Assembly (NCBI RefSeq): GCF_002157355.1
Contig: NZ_LYMK01000015.1
Coordinates: forward strand, 62,001-126,000
DNA: 64,000 bases
Source: Variovorax sp. JS1663
Lineage (GTDB): Bacteria; Pseudomonadota; Gammaproteobacteria; Burkholderiales; Burkholderiaceae_C
Reading direction: 5' to 3'
Shown here: piece by piece, positions 38,847 to 49,898 of the stretch
Layout: each line of letters begins with the position of its first letter
How positions within the stretch are numbered: position 1 is the stretch's first letter
The notes under the pieces: generated by a model
What the model saw: only the letters and a program-made list of their open reading frames with translations
Databases searched by the model: none
What the model was told of the DNA's origin: nothing
Position numbers and translations under genes: made by a program

Positions 38847-40529
38847 ATGGCACTGCGTCGCATCGCCTTGCGCGATTTCGTGATCGTGCGCGCGCTCGAG
38901 CTCGACTTGGCCTCGGGCTTCACCGTGCTCACCGGGGAGACCGGCGCCGGGAAGTCGATCCTGATTGATGCCCTTCAATTGGCGCTGGGCAACCGCGCGG
39001 ACGCCGGCGCCGTGCGTGAAGGCGCCGACCGGCTGGAGGTCAGCGCGGAATTTGACGCCGATCCGTCCCTGGCGGCCTGGTTGGACGAGGGCGGCTTCGA
39101 GTCCGGCGACGTCTTACTGCTGCGCCGGACCGTCGATCTCCAGGGCCGCAGCCGCGGCTGGATCAACGGCGGCCCCGCCACTGCCACACAGTTGCGGGAA
39201 CTCGGTGACCGGCTGCTGGACATTCACGGCCAGCATGCATGGCAGAGCCTGACGCGGCCCGAGGCCGTGCGCGGGCTGCTCGATGCCTATGCCGGTGCCG
39301 ACGACAGCGCGCTCGGCGCGGCCTGGCAGAGCTGGCGCCAGGCCATCGCGACGCTGGAAAAGGCTCGTTCGGCGCAGGATTCTCTGCAGCGCGAGCGCGA
39401 GCGCCTCCAGTGGCAGGTGGGCGAGGTAGCGAAACTCGCGCCGGGCGCGGACGAATGGGAGGAGTTGTCGGCCACCCATACGCGCATCTCCAACGCGCAG
39501 GCGCTCATCGACGCGGCGCAGGGCGCCTCCAGCGCGCTGGAGGACGAGGAGCACGGCGCCCTCGCCGCGCTCGGCCGCGCCCTCACGCTGCTGCAGAACT
39601 GCGAGCACATCGAGCCGGCCTTCAAGGAACTGGGCGAGGTGCTGGCGTCGAGCGTGGCCCAGGCCTCCGACGCAGCGCATTCGCTGCACGGCTACCTGCG
39701 CGAGACCGACACCGATCCGCAGCGGCTTGCCGAGCTGGATGAGCGCATGGGCCTCTGGATGTCGCTCGCGCGCCGCTACAAGCGCCAACCGGCCGAGTTG
39801 CCGGCGCTGCTCGCCGGCTGGCAGGCCGAGCTGCAGACGCTGGATGCGCAAAGCGACCTGGAGGCCCTGGAGCGTGCCGAACAGGCTGCTCAGCAGGCCT
39901 ATCTGAAGGAGGCGCGGGCCCTGGGCAAGGCCCGCAGGCAAGCCGCGCCTCGCCTGTCCCAGGCCGTCACTCAGGCCATGCAGGGGCTGGGCATGCAGGG
40001 GGGGCGCTTCGAAGTCAAGTTGGAAGCGCTGGCGGAGCCGGCCCGGCACGGGCTCGAGGAAGTCGCTTTCCTGGTCGCCGGCCACCCGGGCAGCACGCCG
40101 CGACCGATCGGCAAGGTGGCCTCGGGCGGCGAGCTTTCCCGCATCGCGCTCGCGATCGCCGTCACCACAAGCCAGCTTGGCGCGGCACAGACGCTGATCT
40201 TTGACGAGGTCGATGCCGGTGTCGGCGGGGCCGTCGCCGAGACTGTCGGCAGGCTGATGAAGCAGTTGGGTCGTGATCGCCAAGTGCTGGCCGTCACCCA
40301 TCTGCCCCAGGTGGCCGCGTGCGCCAACCACCATCTTCTGGTCGCCAAGCACCAGACCAGCGCCAAGGTCCGCGCCGGCGTTCGCACCGAAAGCAGCGTG
40401 TCGGTGCTCGACGAGGACACGCGCGTCCGCGAGATCGCCCGCATGCTGGGCGGCGAACGCGTCTCCCAGACCTCGCTCGCACATGCACGTGAAATGCTGG
40501 GCAGGAAGGCGCCGGGGGTGTCGGCATGA
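38847..40529 (+). CDS. recN: DNA repair protein RecN
   Basis: 560 aa SMC-like ATPase. Walker A GETGAGKS lies at residues 30-37 with the N-terminal [20 protein letters not shown]. Long coiled-coil arms run through the middle ([20 protein letters not shown]). The C-terminal ABC signature [15 protein letters not shown] and Walker [13 protein letters not shown] are intact. It joins broken DNA ends in recombinational repair and is usually LexA-controlled; I see no clear LexA box upstream. Its last codons lie in repeat A copy 2. Confidence 0.96.
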   Translation: MALRRIALRDFVIVRALELDLASGFTVLTGETGAGKSILIDALQLALGNRADAGAVREGADRLEVSAEFDADPSLAAWLDEGGFESGDVLLLRRTVDLQGRSRGWINGGPATATQLRELGDRLLDIHGQHAWQSLTRPEAVRGLLDAYAGADDSALGAAWQSWRQAIATLEKARSAQDSLQRERERLQWQVGEVAKLAPGADEWEELSATHTRISNAQALIDAAQGASSALEDEEHGALAALGRALTLLQNCEHIEPAFKELGEVLASSVAQASDAAHSLHGYLRETDTDPQRLAELDERMGLWMSLARRYKRQPAELPALLAGWQAELQTLDAQSDLEALERAEQAAQQAYLKEARALGKARRQAAPRLSQAVTQAMQGLGMQGGRFEVKLEALAEPARHGLEEVAFLVAGHPGSTPRPIGKVASGGELSRIALAIAVTTSQLGAAQTLIFDEVDAGVGGAVAETVGRLMKQLGRDRQVLAVTHLPQVAACANHHLLVAKHQTSAKVRAGVRTESSVSVLDEDTRVREIARMLGGERVSQTSLAHAREMLGRKAPGVSA

Positions 40530-40578
40530 GTCGCCGGGCCGCTCCCAAGGCGAATACCGCAGCGCACAGCGCGGAGGT
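40526..40578 (+). repeat. Extragenic repeat A, copy 2
   Basis: Element starting ATGAGTCGCCGGGCCGCTCC with the shared core AAGGCGAATACCGCAGC, overlapping the recN stop. It supplies the GGAGG ribosome site of rapZ. Read as a frame it gives a 20-aa peptide, [20 protein letters not shown], ending in an ATGA overlap with rapZ, so it may act as a short upstream frame. Confidence 0.7.
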
Positions 40579-40584
40579 TTTTCA

Positions 40585-41463
40585 ATGAGCCTGGAACTGG
40601 TGCTGATCACCGGCATGTCCGGCTCCGGTAAGTCCGTGGCCCTGCATGCCCTCGAGGATGCGGGCTACTACTGCGTCGACAACCTGCCACCCGAGCTGCT
40701 CACGCCCTTCATCGCCCTGCAACGCGAGCGCCAGGCCGAGCGCGTGGCCATTGCGATGGATGTGCGCAGCGGCGTCTCGCTGCCGCTGGTGCCGCAGCAA
40801 TTGGAGCTGCTGCGGCGCGAAGGCGTGTCGCTGCGCTCGCTGTTTCTTGATTCGACGACCGATGCCCTCGTGCGCCGCTATTCGGAGACCCGGCGCCGTC
40901 ATCCGCTCTCGCGCCATGACGGCCGCACCGATGCGCCCGAACAGCAGCGGGTGCTCGTGCAGGCCATCGAGCTCGAGCGCGAGCTACTGGCCGAGCTGCG
41001 TGATGGCGCCGACGTGATCGACACCAGCCTCATCCGCCCCGCGCAGCTGCAGAGTTACATCAAGGCGCTGATCGCGGCGCCCGAAAGCACGCTCACGCTG
41101 GTGTTTGAGTCCTTCGCCTTCAAGCGCGGCGTGCCACTCGATGCCGACTACGTGTTCGACGTGCGCATGCTCCCAAATCCGCACTATGTGCCCACGCTGC
41201 GCCCCCTCACCGGCCGGGATGCACCAGTGATCGAGTGGCTGCGCGAACACGACGACGTCGCCCGCATGTACGGCGACATCGAGCAGTTCCTCCAGCGCTG
41301 GCTCGATGCCCTGGCGCGGGACCACCGCAGCTACGTGACGGTGGCGATCGGCTGCACTGGCGGCCAGCACCGCTCGGTGTTCCTGGTGGAACAGCTGGCG
41401 CGCGGTTTCGGCGCGCACTGGGCAGCGCTCAAGCGCCACCGCGAACTGGACGCGCTGGGCTAA
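40585..41463 (+). CDS. rapZ: RNase adapter protein RapZ
   Basis: 292 aa. Walker A GMSGSGKS near the N-terminus ([20 protein letters not shown]) and Walker B-like VIDTSL. The C-terminal half carries the conserved [20 protein letters not shown] and [17 protein letters not shown]. It binds GlcNAc-6-P-synthesis sRNAs or nucleotide second messengers and steers RNase E in known cases. The start ATG 40585 follows GGAGG from repeat A. Its stop overlaps the mutY stop (CTAA). Confidence 0.95.
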   Translation: MSLELVLITGMSGSGKSVALHALEDAGYYCVDNLPPELLTPFIALQRERQAERVAIAMDVRSGVSLPLVPQQLELLRREGVSLRSLFLDSTTDALVRRYSETRRRHPLSRHDGRTDAPEQQRVLVQAIELERELLAELRDGADVIDTSLIRPAQLQSYIKALIAAPESTLTLVFESFAFKRGVPLDADYVFDVRMLPNPHYVPTLRPLTGRDAPVIEWLREHDDVARMYGDIEQFLQRWLDALARDHRSYVTVAIGCTGGQHRSVFLVEQLARGFGAHWAALKRHRELDALG

Positions 41464-42530
41464 TCCTCCGTCAGCAGCTTGCGCACGGGGGCCGGCAACC
41501 CCAGCGCGGGCCACTCACCGGCCCCGAACCAACTGCCTGTTTCCGTGGGGGAATGCTCCGTCGCGAAGTGGGCCGAGACCGGGTGAAGATGCAGATCCTT
41601 GTGCGTCAGCACATGGACGAAGGCGCGGCCATCGTGCACCGTCCGGCGCGCGTCTGGCGCTAAGCGATCCACCAACGCGCTGCGGCTTTCATAGACAGGC
41701 AGGCAGTAGAGCCCGGCCCAGATGCCGCGCGAGGGGCGCTTTTCCAGCCAGACGCGCCCCTGCGCATCGCGCGCCTGCAGCATCCACAGCAACTGCGCGC
41801 TGCGCCGCAGCTTGCGCGTCTTGACCGGAAAGCGCTCGGGCTCCCCCATGCGCCGTGCCGCGCACAGCTCGCTCGCCGGGCAGATCATGCAGCTGGGCTT
41901 GCGCGGCAGGCAGACGGTCGCGCCCAGATCCATCAGGCCCTGGGTATACCCGGCGAGATCACCACGCTGCGCTGCCGGCGGCAGCAGTTCCGTCGCCAGG
42001 CCCCACAAGGCCTTTTCCTGTGCAGCCGCGGCCAGGTCGCCATCGAAGGCCAGCACCCGCGTGAGCACGCGCTTGACGTTGCCGTCGAGGATCGCAACTC
42101 GCTCGCCGAAGCAGAAGGCGGCAATGGCTGCAGCAGTCGAGCGGCCGATGCCAGGCAGCGTCTGCAGTTCAGCAGCCGTACGCGGAAAGGCACCGTCGAA
42201 GCGCGCAACCACCTCCTGCGCGCAGCGGTGCATGTTGCGCGCCCGGCTGTAGTAGCCCAGGCCGCTCCAGAGGCCGAACACCTCGTCCTCCGTGCCGGCG
42301 GCCAGCGCATCCACTGTCGGGAAGCGCTGGAGGAAGCGGGAAAAGTAGCCCAGCACGGTCGACACCTGGGTCTGCTGGAGCATCACCTCCGAGAGCCATA
42401 CGCGATACGGGTCCTGCGTGTTCTGCCACGGCAACTCGCTGCGCCCGTGACTGCGCTGCCAGACGACGACGCGCGCGGCGAAGTCGGGCGGCAGTCGTTG
42501 CGCCGCCGGTCCAGGCTCGTCAGGCAGCAC
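41460..42530 (-). CDS. mutY: A/G-specific adenine DNA glycosylase MutY
   Basis: 356 aa from GTG 42530, preferred over a long Arg/Ser-rich N-terminal extension. Conserved: [20 protein letters not shown] (catalytic Glu in SEVMLQQT), helix-hairpin-helix [15 protein letters not shown] with [10 protein letters not shown], iron-sulfur loop [17 protein letters not shown], and a NUDIX-like C-terminus ([20 protein letters not shown]). It removes A mispaired with 8-oxoG. It is the last gene of a minus operon with mutM and the dynamin-like GTPase. It overlaps the GTPase gene by 11 nt. Confidence 0.95.
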   Translation of the reverse strand: MLPDEPGPAAQRLPPDFAARVVVWQRSHGRSELPWQNTQDPYRVWLSEVMLQQTQVSTVLGYFSRFLQRFPTVDALAAGTEDEVFGLWSGLGYYSRARNMHRCAQEVVARFDGAFPRTAAELQTLPGIGRSTAAAIAAFCFGERVAILDGNVKRVLTRVLAFDGDLAAAAQEKALWGLATELLPPAAQRGDLAGYTQGLMDLGATVCLPRKPSCMICPASELCAARRMGEPERFPVKTRKLRRSAQLLWMLQARDAQGRVWLEKRPSRGIWAGLYCLPVYESRSALVDRLAPDARRTVHDGRAFVHVLTHKDLHLHPVSAHFATEHSPTETGSWFGAGEWPALGLPAPVRKLLTED

Positions 42531-44481
42531 TGAGTTCGCTGCGCGCCGAGGCTGCGTTGGGCGCCTCGTTGCTGGTGAGCAGCGCGGTGAACTCGCGCAA
42601 GCGCACATGCAGTTCGGCCAGCCCGCTCTCCTGGGCGGCGAGTTCCGCGAGACGCTCGTCGAGGTTGCCCGCGGCGCTCTGGATGCGCTCGACCGCCTCG
42701 ATGCGCTTGGTGAAGTTGCGGCGGCGCTCCTTCAGTTGCGCATCGAGCTGGGCGCCCGCGCCCTTGCTCCAGCGCTCCACCTCGGTCATCGCCGCCTCGT
42801 TGACCACGCGCAGCCGGCTGGCGAGCGCACGCACCAGCTTGTCGCAGAAATCCGGTTGGGCCAGCTTCAGCAAGTTGCCGATACCGAGGTAGTGGATATG
42901 GCTGCGCTCGATTTGGCTCAATTGTTCCTGGAAGCCCGCCAGATCCGGCTCGGCGGGCGCTTGCAGCGCGAAACCGTGTTCGGCATTGAGCTGGCGGAAA
43001 GTGGCATGTAGCATCGACTGGATTTCGGCCGTGGTCGCCTGCACTTCGCGCAGGTTGTTACGCAGCGCATCGAAGGTCGCACCGTACACCTTGCGCACGT
43101 TGAACTTGATGCCGGGCCGCTTGAGCGACGCCGACAGACGCGCCATGTCGGCCTTCAGTGCGGTACTGCCCAGGACCGCATAGACCTCGCGCAGCAGCTT
43201 GCCCTGGACCGAACGCAGCGCCAGGATGCGCGTGTTGCTGCCCTCGAATTCGCTCTGCTCCTGCTCTATGCGCGTGCGCATGTGGCGGATGACCGAGACG
43301 TTCTTGCCGCGCAGGCCCTGCAGCTCGAGCGCCTGCTCCGACAGATCGCGCTGGCGCACCTTGAGAATGCGCGCCGCCTCCGACTGCAGCGCTGCAATGC
43401 CGGCATCCACGGCCAGCCGCAGCATCCGCTCGCGCCGGCCCAGCAGCCCTTCGCCCAGCACCGCCTCGAGCGCCGGCAGCCGGCTCGCCTGCAACAACGG
43501 CACGTCGCGTCGGATCTTGGCCTGCAGCCCCTTTTGCGCGGACACAGGCAGCACCTGCGTCAGTGGCACGCCCAGCAGCTCGGCGGCGCCCTTGCGCTGG
43601 CGCTGGATCTGGGCATCGATCTGGGCGGGGGTGCTCAGCGTGTCCCACATGGTGTCGATCTTGTTGAGCACCACGATGCGCGTCTCGCCCGGGTCGCCCT
43701 CGGTGATCAGGTGCTCGCGCCAGATGGCCAGGTCCGAACGCGTCACTCCGGTGTCTGCGCCCAGGATGAACACCACGGCGTGGGCCTGCGGAATCAGGCT
43801 CACCGTCAGTTCGGGCTCGGCGCCGATCGCATTGAGGCCAGGGGTGTCGAGAATCACCAATCCCTGCTCAAGCAACGGATGCGGCATGTTCAGCAGCGCA
43901 TGGCGCCAGCGCGGGATCTCGACCTGGCCTTCGGCGTCGGGCACCGGGTTGTCCTCGGGCGCCTCGTCGCTCCAGAAGCCGAGCGAGCGCGCTTCCTCCA
44001 GGGAAACGCGCCGGACCTCGGCCACCTTGTTCATCGTCTGCGAAAGCTGCTCGGCGTCTTCGACGTCGATCGGGATCTCGGTCCAGCGCTCGGCCTGGTC
44101 ACGCCAGTGCGCAAGCGAATGCGGCTCCAGCCGGGTCTCGATCGGCAACAGGCGCAGGCAGGGCAGGAAGGCAGCGTCGTAGCCCAGCTCGGTCGGGCAC
44201 ATGGTCGTGCGGCCCGCGCTGGCCGGCATGATGCGGCGGCCGTAGGCGGCGAAGAAGATCGCATTGATCAGCTCGGACTTGCCGCGCGAGAACTCGGCCA
44301 CGAAGGCCACCATGACCTTGCTGGTGCGCATCTGCGACTCCAGCTCGCGCAGCCGCTCCGCGACGCTCTGGTCCATGAGCTCGTTCTCGTCCAGCCAACG
44401 CGACAGCCACTTGAGGCGGTGCGCGAAGTTCCGTCGCCAGGCGCCATGCTGGTCGAACTGCTGATTGAAAGAGCGAGTCAA
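42520..44481 (-). CDS. Dynamin-family GTPase
   Basis: 653 aa. G1 loop AEFSRGKS (residues 62-69), G3 DTPGL, G4 NKID are present. The domain is followed by long helices (SEFEGSNTRILALRSVQGKL; LKERRRNFTKRIEAVERIQS) as in bacterial dynamin-like proteins. These remodel or protect membranes in other bacteria, but the role in this family is unknown. It lies between mutM and mutY on the same strand, a conserved-looking arrangement, so expression is linked to oxidative DNA repair genes. No transmembrane segment is visible. Confidence 0.85.
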   Translation of the reverse strand: MTRSFNQQFDQHGAWRRNFAHRLKWLSRWLDENELMDQSVAERLRELESQMRTSKVMVAFVAEFSRGKSELINAIFFAAYGRRIMPASAGRTTMCPTELGYDAAFLPCLRLLPIETRLEPHSLAHWRDQAERWTEIPIDVEDAEQLSQTMNKVAEVRRVSLEEARSLGFWSDEAPEDNPVPDAEGQVEIPRWRHALLNMPHPLLEQGLVILDTPGLNAIGAEPELTVSLIPQAHAVVFILGADTGVTRSDLAIWREHLITEGDPGETRIVVLNKIDTMWDTLSTPAQIDAQIQRQRKGAAELLGVPLTQVLPVSAQKGLQAKIRRDVPLLQASRLPALEAVLGEGLLGRRERMLRLAVDAGIAALQSEAARILKVRQRDLSEQALELQGLRGKNVSVIRHMRTRIEQEQSEFEGSNTRILALRSVQGKLLREVYAVLGSTALKADMARLSASLKRPGIKFNVRKVYGATFDALRNNLREVQATTAEIQSMLHATFRQLNAEHGFALQAPAEPDLAGFQEQLSQIERSHIHYLGIGNLLKLAQPDFCDKLVRALASRLRVVNEAAMTEVERWSKGAGAQLDAQLKERRRNFTKRIEAVERIQSAAGNLDERLAELAAQESGLAELHVRLREFTALLTSNEAPNAASARSELSAA

Positions 44482-44552
44482 GGGCGTGTAAGGGTTGCTT
44501 ACAAAATATTAGCACCCGCGCGGCGCTGACGAGGCAGTAGTCTGCCGGGCTT

Positions 44553-45368
44553 TCAGTACTTTTGACAGTTCGGGCAGAAATATGTGGAGCGCTGACCCTG
44601 CCTGATCTGCCTCACCGCGGTAGCGCACACCCTGCAGGGTTGGCCGGCACGGCCGTAGACGCTTGCTTCCAGCTGGAAATAGCCGCCCTGGCCGTCCACG
44701 TTCGAAAAGTCACGCAAGGTGCTGCCGCCCCGCGCGACGGCCCGTGCCAGGATCTCCCGTACCGCGGCATGCAGGCGCGCCGCGCGCGGACGGCTGATCC
44801 GCGAGGCCGGCAGGCTCGGACGGATGCCCGCGATGAACAGTGCCTCGGAGGCATAGATGTTGCCGACGCCCACCACCAGGTCGCCCGCAAGCAACACCTG
44901 CTTGATCGGGGCCTTGCGGCGCCGAAGTCCCTCATGAAAGCGCTCGACATCAAAGGAGGCCTCGAGAGGCTCCATGCCCAGGCCGCCCAGCAACTTGGCG
45001 GCCAGTGGCGCGTCCTCGTCCTGCGCGTAAACCACCGCACCGAAACGGCGCGGGTCGTTGAGCCGCAGCGTGCCTCGACTGGTCACCAGGTCGAAATGGT
45101 CATGCGTCCCGGGCGCAGGCAACTGGAGGTCGAAGCGCAGGCTGCCGGACATGCCCAGGTGCATCAGCAGCAAGCCAGAGTCCATGTCGACCAGGAGGTA
45201 TTTGCCGCGCCTTCGCACAGCGCGCACCGTGCGCCCCACCAGCGCGGCGGGCTCCACCGCCAGCGCCCAGCGCAGCGGCTTGCCGAGGCGCACCGCTTCG
45301 ATGCGCGCGCCTGCGATCCGTCCGGCAAAACCCAGCCGCGTCACTTCAACTTCGGGTAGTTCAGGCAT
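44553..45368 (-). CDS. mutM: Formamidopyrimidine-DNA glycosylase MutM (Fpg)
   Basis: 271 aa from ATG 45368, giving the exact N-terminus MPELPEVE with catalytic Pro2 and Glu3. Further motifs: [23 protein letters not shown], and the zinc finger [20 protein letters not shown] then CPNCQ. It removes 8-oxoguanine and ring-opened purines. First gene of the mutM - dynamin - mutY run. A far longer upstream frame is not coding. Confidence 0.97.
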   Translation of the reverse strand: MPELPEVEVTRLGFAGRIAGARIEAVRLGKPLRWALAVEPAALVGRTVRAVRRRGKYLLVDMDSGLLLMHLGMSGSLRFDLQLPAPGTHDHFDLVTSRGTLRLNDPRRFGAVVYAQDEDAPLAAKLLGGLGMEPLEASFDVERFHEGLRRRKAPIKQVLLAGDLVVGVGNIYASEALFIAGIRPSLPASRISRPRAARLHAAVREILARAVARGGSTLRDFSNVDGQGGYFQLEASVYGRAGQPCRVCATAVRQIRQGQRSTYFCPNCQKY

Positions 45369-45449
45369 GGAGGAAGGCTGACACGAAAACAAGACAGGAT
45401 CGAACCCCCGCACGGCCATGGCTCGAAAACCTTGGATTATTATGGGTCG

Positions 45450-47276
45450 ATGACCCCCTCGCCCCGCCGATCCCGCCTCGCGGCGGCCGTGCTTCTGGCC
45501 TTGATCACCCTGGCCGTGCAGGCGCAGCCCACCCTGCCCGCGCCTGCCGAACCGACCAGCCCTGCCCCCGTCATCGAACCGGCAGCCCCGCCTGTGACAA
45601 CGCTGGCTGCGGCCACCCCACGCGACGAAGCAGTCCGGCCTTCGGCGATGACGGCAGAGCTCTTCTACGAAGTGCTGATGGGCGAGCTGACGGCGCGCTC
45701 CGGCGATCCCGGTTCCGGCTACGCGTTGGTACTCGATGCCGCACGGCGCTCGCGCGATGCCAGGCTCTTCCAGCGCGCTGTCGAAATCGCGCTGCAGGCG
45801 CGTTCCGGCGACGCCGCGCTGGCGGCGGCGCGTGCCTGGAAGGATGCGCTGCCGGCTTCGCGCGATGCGCGCCGCTTCGAGCTCCAGATCCTGATCGCGC
45901 TGAACCGCATCAGCGAAACCGTCGAGCCCCTCAAGGCCGAACTGGCCGCAACGCCGCAGGTGGAACGCCCCTTCCTGATGGCCATCATCGCCCGCAACTA
46001 TGCCCGGGCCACCGACAAGAAGCTTGCGGTTTCGGTGGTCGAGCAGGCGCTCGCCGAGGAGCTCAAGAGCCCTGCCACCGGCGGTGCGGCCTGGAGCGCC
46101 ATCGGCCGCCTGCGGCTGGCGGCAGGAGATGCCGGCGGCGCGCTCGAAGCGGCGCGCAAGGGCCATGAGATCGACCCCTCCGCCGACGCTCCGGCCCTGC
46201 TGGCCCTGGAACTGGTAGATCCTGGCCAGCCCGAGGCCGAGGCGCTGGTCAAGCGGTATCTCGCCGGCCCCAAGGTCCTTCCTGAGCTGCGCATCGCCTA
46301 TGCGCGCGTGCTCGTGGAAGGACGCCGTTACACCGATGCGAGCGCGGAGCTCGCAGCGCTGACCCAGTCCCGCCCCGAATTGCCCGAGCCCTGGCTGCTG
46401 CTGGGCAGCCTGCAGACCCAGGCACGCCAGGACGCCGCCGCCGAAAGCTCGCTCAAGCGCTATATCGCGATGGCCGACACCCAGCGCGACAACCCCGAGG
46501 CACGCAGCCGCGGCCAGACGCAGGCCTTCATTCTGCTGGCACAGCTGGCGGAGCGGCGCAAGGACTTCGTCGGTGCCGAGCACTGGCTTTCACGCATCGA
46601 CAGTACCGAGGACCTGGTCGCGGCGCAGACGCGGCGCGCGGCCTTGCTGGCCCGCCAGGGCAAGCTCCCGCAGGCCCGCGAGCTGGTGCGGGCACTGCCC
46701 GAGCGCAACGACGAGGACAAGAAGCAGAAGTTCTTGGCCGAGGTCCAACTGCTGCGCGACGCCAAGCAATACCAGGCCGCCTACGACATGCTGGCGCAAG
46801 CCAGCACGACCAAGCCCGAGGACACGGACCTGATCTACGACAAGGCGATGGTCGCCGAGAAGCTGAACCGCCTCGACGAAATGGAGCGCCTGCTGCGCCG
46901 CCTGATCGAGCTCAAGCCCGACAACCAGAATGCCTACAACGCCCTGGGCTACTCGCTGGCCGATCGCAAGATCCGCCTCGAGGAAGCGCGCACGCTGATC
47001 AGGAAGGCCGTGCAGCTCGCGCCAGAGGACCCGTTCATCGCCGACAGCCTCGGCTGGGTCGAGTTCAGACTGGGCAACACCGACGAGGCCATGCGCATCC
47101 TGGAAGCCGCCTACAAGCGCCGGCCCGATCCCGAGATCGGTGCACACCTGGGTGAGGTGCTATGGGTCAAGGGTCAGCGGGATCGTGCGCTGTCGATCTG
47201 GAAGGAAGCCTACCTGACCGACGCGGACAACGAGACGCTGCAGGAGACGCTCAAGCGCCTGCGCGTGAAGCTTTGA
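45450..47276 (+). CDS. Secreted TPR-repeat protein
   Basis: 608 aa from ATG 45450. A signal peptide ([18 protein letters not shown]) is followed by a Pro/Ala linker and a tandem of tetratricopeptide repeats through residues 70-600 (for example [40 protein letters not shown]). It is probably periplasmic or outer-membrane-associated. Its position directly upstream of lolB suggests a link to outer-membrane protein or lipoprotein handling. Overlaps lolB by TTGA. Specific partner unknown. Confidence 0.85.
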   Translation: MTPSPRRSRLAAAVLLALITLAVQAQPTLPAPAEPTSPAPVIEPAAPPVTTLAAATPRDEAVRPSAMTAELFYEVLMGELTARSGDPGSGYALVLDAARRSRDARLFQRAVEIALQARSGDAALAAARAWKDALPASRDARRFELQILIALNRISETVEPLKAELAATPQVERPFLMAIIARNYARATDKKLAVSVVEQALAEELKSPATGGAAWSAIGRLRLAAGDAGGALEAARKGHEIDPSADAPALLALELVDPGQPEAEALVKRYLAGPKVLPELRIAYARVLVEGRRYTDASAELAALTQSRPELPEPWLLLGSLQTQARQDAAAESSLKRYIAMADTQRDNPEARSRGQTQAFILLAQLAERRKDFVGAEHWLSRIDSTEDLVAAQTRRAALLARQGKLPQARELVRALPERNDEDKKQKFLAEVQLLRDAKQYQAAYDMLAQASTTKPEDTDLIYDKAMVAEKLNRLDEMERLLRRLIELKPDNQNAYNALGYSLADRKIRLEEARTLIRKAVQLAPEDPFIADSLGWVEFRLGNTDEAMRILEAAYKRRPDPEIGAHLGEVLWVKGQRDRALSIWKEAYLTDADNETLQETLKRLRVKL

Positions 47277-47767
47277 AGCGCCGCCTCTGCCTCGGCGCCG
47301 GCTGGGCCGGGCTGCTGTTCTTGACCGGCTGTGCGAGCCCCGGCGGCCGGCCGCGCGATGAGGCATCGGGACGGTCCTGGAGTGGGCGGCTCGCGCTGCG
47401 CGTCGACGGCGAGCCGGCGCAGACGTTCTCGGCTCTGTTCGAGCTGCGCGGCAGCCCGGAGACAGGCGAGCTCATCCTGACCAGCCCGATCGGCAACACC
47501 CTGGCCCAGTTGCACTGGGCGCCCGGCGAAGCCCTGCTGAAGAACGGCAGCGAGACGCGGCACTTCGATTCGGTCGACGCGCTGATCGAAGCGGCCACCG
47601 GCGCCGCTATCCCCGTTGGCGCCCTGTTCGACTGGCTGGCGGGCCGCGACGTGGGCGTCCCCGGCTGGCGGCCGGACCTGTCCCAGGTCGGCGCCGGCCG
47701 ATTGCAGGCCACGCGCGAGTCGCCGCGGCCGCGGGCGGAGCTGCGCATCGTGTTCGAGCGCGCATGA
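47273..47767 (+). CDS. lolB: Outer membrane lipoprotein receptor LolB
   Basis: 164 aa from TTG 47273 (TTGA overlap with the TPR gene). Signal peptide and lipobox: AGLLFLTGC with Cys 20. The LolB pattern follows: SWSGRLALRVDGEPAQTFSA, LILTSPIGNTLAQLHW, and the late PVGALFDWLAGRDV. It accepts lipoproteins from LolA and inserts them into the outer membrane. Overlaps ispE by 4 nt. TTG start is inferred from overlap and lipobox position. Confidence 0.9.
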   Translation: MKRRLCLGAGWAGLLFLTGCASPGGRPRDEASGRSWSGRLALRVDGEPAQTFSALFELRGSPETGELILTSPIGNTLAQLHWAPGEALLKNGSETRHFDSVDALIEAATGAAIPVGALFDWLAGRDVGVPGWRPDLSQVGAGRLQATRESPRPRAELRIVFERA

Positions 47768-48627
47768 AGGCCCTCTACGACCTTCCGGCACCGGCCAAGC
47801 TCAACCTGTTCCTGCATATTACGGGCCGGCGCGCGGACGGCTATCACCTGCTGCAGTCGGTGTTCATGCTGATCGACTGGTGCGACACGCTGCATGTCGA
47901 GGCGCGCAGCGACGGCCTGCTGAGCCGTGAGGACCTCGCGACCCCGCTGCCGCCCGAGGATCTGGTGCTGCGCGCCGCCCGCGCACTCCAGGCTGCGACA
48001 GGAACATCGCTGGGCGCAAACATCGGCATCGTCAAGCGGGTGCCCTCCCAGGCTGGCATGGGCGGGGGCTCATCGGACGCCGCTACCTGCCTGCTGGCAC
48101 TCAATCGCTTGTGGGATCTGAAACTGCCGCTATCGAAACTGGAGCAGATCGGCCTGGCCCTGGGCGCCGACGTCCCTTTCTTCCTGCGCGGCCGCAATGC
48201 CTGGGTCGAAGGTGTCGGCGAACAGATCAGTCCGATCGAATTGCCTCCCGGCCGCTTCGCGGTCGTCAAGCCTGCAGAAGGCCTCGACACGCGCCTCATT
48301 TTTTCCGCACCCGATCTTCAACGTTCTACGCCAGCTGCTATACTCTCTGGCTTTGCTGCACACGTTGACTGCAACGAAGGCGAGACCCAAAGTCTTCACT
48401 TCGGTCACAACGATCTGCAGCCGGTTGCCGAGAGGCTTTGTCCCGCGGTCACCGAAGCCATCCGATGGCTCGGCGATCAAGGACTCGACGCTCGAATGAC
48501 CGGCTCGGGAAGTTCGGTTTTCGCGGCCATGCCGTCGGACACGGAACTGAACCCGGCGCCTTCGGGCTGGCAGGTTCGCAAGTGCAGCAATCTGGGCTCT
48601 CATCCCCTTGTGGGTTGGGCGGTCTAG
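47764..48627 (+). CDS. ispE: 4-(cytidine 5'-diphospho)-2-C-methyl-D-erythritol kinase
   Basis: 287 aa GHMP kinase of the MEP isoprenoid pathway. The N-terminal PAPAKLNLFLHITGRRADGY carries the active Lys, and the ATP loop VPSQAGMGGGSSDAA is at 93-107. A C-terminal ARMTGSGSSVFA motif is present. ATGA overlap with lolB. tRNA-Gln and prs follow, the standard betaproteobacterial order. Confidence 0.96.
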   Translation: MKALYDLPAPAKLNLFLHITGRRADGYHLLQSVFMLIDWCDTLHVEARSDGLLSREDLATPLPPEDLVLRAARALQAATGTSLGANIGIVKRVPSQAGMGGGSSDAATCLLALNRLWDLKLPLSKLEQIGLALGADVPFFLRGRNAWVEGVGEQISPIELPPGRFAVVKPAEGLDTRLIFSAPDLQRSTPAAILSGFAAHVDCNEGETQSLHFGHNDLQPVAERLCPAVTEAIRWLGDQGLDARMTGSGSSVFAAMPSDTELNPAPSGWQVRKCSNLGSHPLVGWAV

Positions 48628-48696
48628 AAAGTCAGGCCACTTTTGTGGTTTGATGCGACATATATCGGTGGGTGGCTTCTGGCCACCAACCTGTGT

Positions 48697-48773
48697 AGGG
48701 GAGTCGCCAAGCTGGTTAAGGCACTGGATTTTGATTCCAGCATGCAAAGGTTCGAATCCTTTCTCCCCTGCCA
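48697..48773 (+). tRNA. tRNA-Gln(UUG)
   Basis: 77 nt with encoded CCA. Acceptor AGGGGAG / CTCCCCT, anticodon arm CTGGA-TTTTGAT-TCCAG with UUG, T loop TTCGAAT. It lies between ispE and prs, where it is found in related genomes. Confidence 0.97.
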
Positions 48774-48841
48774 AATCTTCATCGTTCACAAGAGTTAGTG
48801 GCGGCCCCTGACGGGCCATTTGCTTTTTTGCCGGGACGCTC

Positions 48842-49816
48842 ATGCAGGCTCACCATCCTGATTTCATGGTTTTCACCGGCAATGCCAACCCGGGCCTTGC
48901 CGCCGAGATCGCGCAGAACCTGGGCACTTCGCTGGGTGCCGCCCGCGTCGGCCGCTTCTCCGATGGCGAGGTCACCGTCGAGATCAATCAGAACGTCCGT
49001 GCACGCGACGTGTTCGTGGTTCAGTCGACCTGCGCGCCGACCAACGAAAATCTGATGGAGCTGCTCATCATGGTCGATGCGCTCAAGCGCGCCTCGGCCG
49101 AGCGCATCAGTGCCGTGATCCCCTATTTCGGCTATGCCCGGCAGGACCGCCGCCCGCGTTCGAGCCGGGTGCCGATCTCCGCCAAGGTGGTGGCCAACCT
49201 GCTCGAGACCGTGGGCGTCGCGCGCGTGCTGACCATGGACCTGCACGCCGACCAGATCCAGGGCTTCTTCGACATCCCGGTCGACAACATCTATGCCTCG
49301 CCGGTGCTGCTGGGCGACCTGCGCCAGAAGAATTACGAGGATCTGATCGTCGTGTCGCCCGACGTGGGCGGCGTGGTTCGGGCCCGCGCGCTGGCCAAGC
49401 AACTCAACTGCGACCTCGCCATCATCGACAAGCGCCGTCCGCGCGCCAACGTGAGCGAGGTCATGCACGTGATCGGCGAGATCGACGGCCGCAACTGCGT
49501 GATCATGGACGACATGATCGACACCGCCGGCACGCTGGTGAAGGCGGCCGAGGTGCTGAAGGAACGCGGTGCCAAGAAGGTCTACGCCTACTGCACGCAC
49601 CCCATCTTCTCGGGCCCCGCCATCGAGCGCATCGCCAAGGGCAGCGCACTCGACGAGGTGGTCGTGACCAACACGATCCCCCTCAACGACGGCGCGACGG
49701 GCTGCACCAAGATTCGCCAACTTTCGGTGGCGCCGCTGATCGCGGAGACGATCCAGCGCATCGCCAAGGGCGAGTCGGTCATGAGTTTGTTCTCGGATCA
49801 GGAAAACCTGTTCTGA
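48842..49816 (+). CDS. prs: Ribose-phosphate pyrophosphokinase
   Basis: 324 aa. Full-length PRPP synthase: [20 protein letters not shown], flexible loop [32 protein letters not shown] (131-144) and PRPP-binding [17 protein letters not shown]. It makes PRPP for nucleotide and His/Trp synthesis. It follows tRNA-Gln; a terminator comes after it, but rplY is close. Confidence 0.97.
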   Translation: MQAHHPDFMVFTGNANPGLAAEIAQNLGTSLGAARVGRFSDGEVTVEINQNVRARDVFVVQSTCAPTNENLMELLIMVDALKRASAERISAVIPYFGYARQDRRPRSSRVPISAKVVANLLETVGVARVLTMDLHADQIQGFFDIPVDNIYASPVLLGDLRQKNYEDLIVVSPDVGGVVRARALAKQLNCDLAIIDKRRPRANVSEVMHVIGEIDGRNCVIMDDMIDTAGTLVKAAEVLKERGAKKVYAYCTHPIFSGPAIERIAKGSALDEVVVTNTIPLNDGATGCTKIRQLSVAPLIAETIQRIAKGESVMSLFSDQENLF

Positions 49817-49826
49817 GCAAAAAGCC

Positions 49827-49851
49827 GGGCGCCCTTCGCGGTGCCCTTTTT
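49827..49851 (+). terminator. Terminator after prs
   Basis: Stem GGGCGCC / GGTGCCC (49827-49833 and 49840-49846, one G-U pair), loop of 6 nt, then TTTTT. It may be partial, as rplY follows 48 nt later. Confidence 0.8.
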
Positions 49852-49898
49852 CGAAACCGGAGTCGCACTGGTCGCGGTCGACTTCCACAGGAGCAGTT

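Noticed and set aside
42520-44481. Dynamin-like GTPase as an antiphage gene
   Set aside because: It is fixed between mutM and mutY in a core-like operon, with no sign of mobility; a housekeeping role is more likely.
45369-46583. N-terminal extension of the mutM frame by about 400 codons
   Set aside because: MutM must begin MPELPEVE with a free Pro2; the extension runs antisense through the TPR gene.
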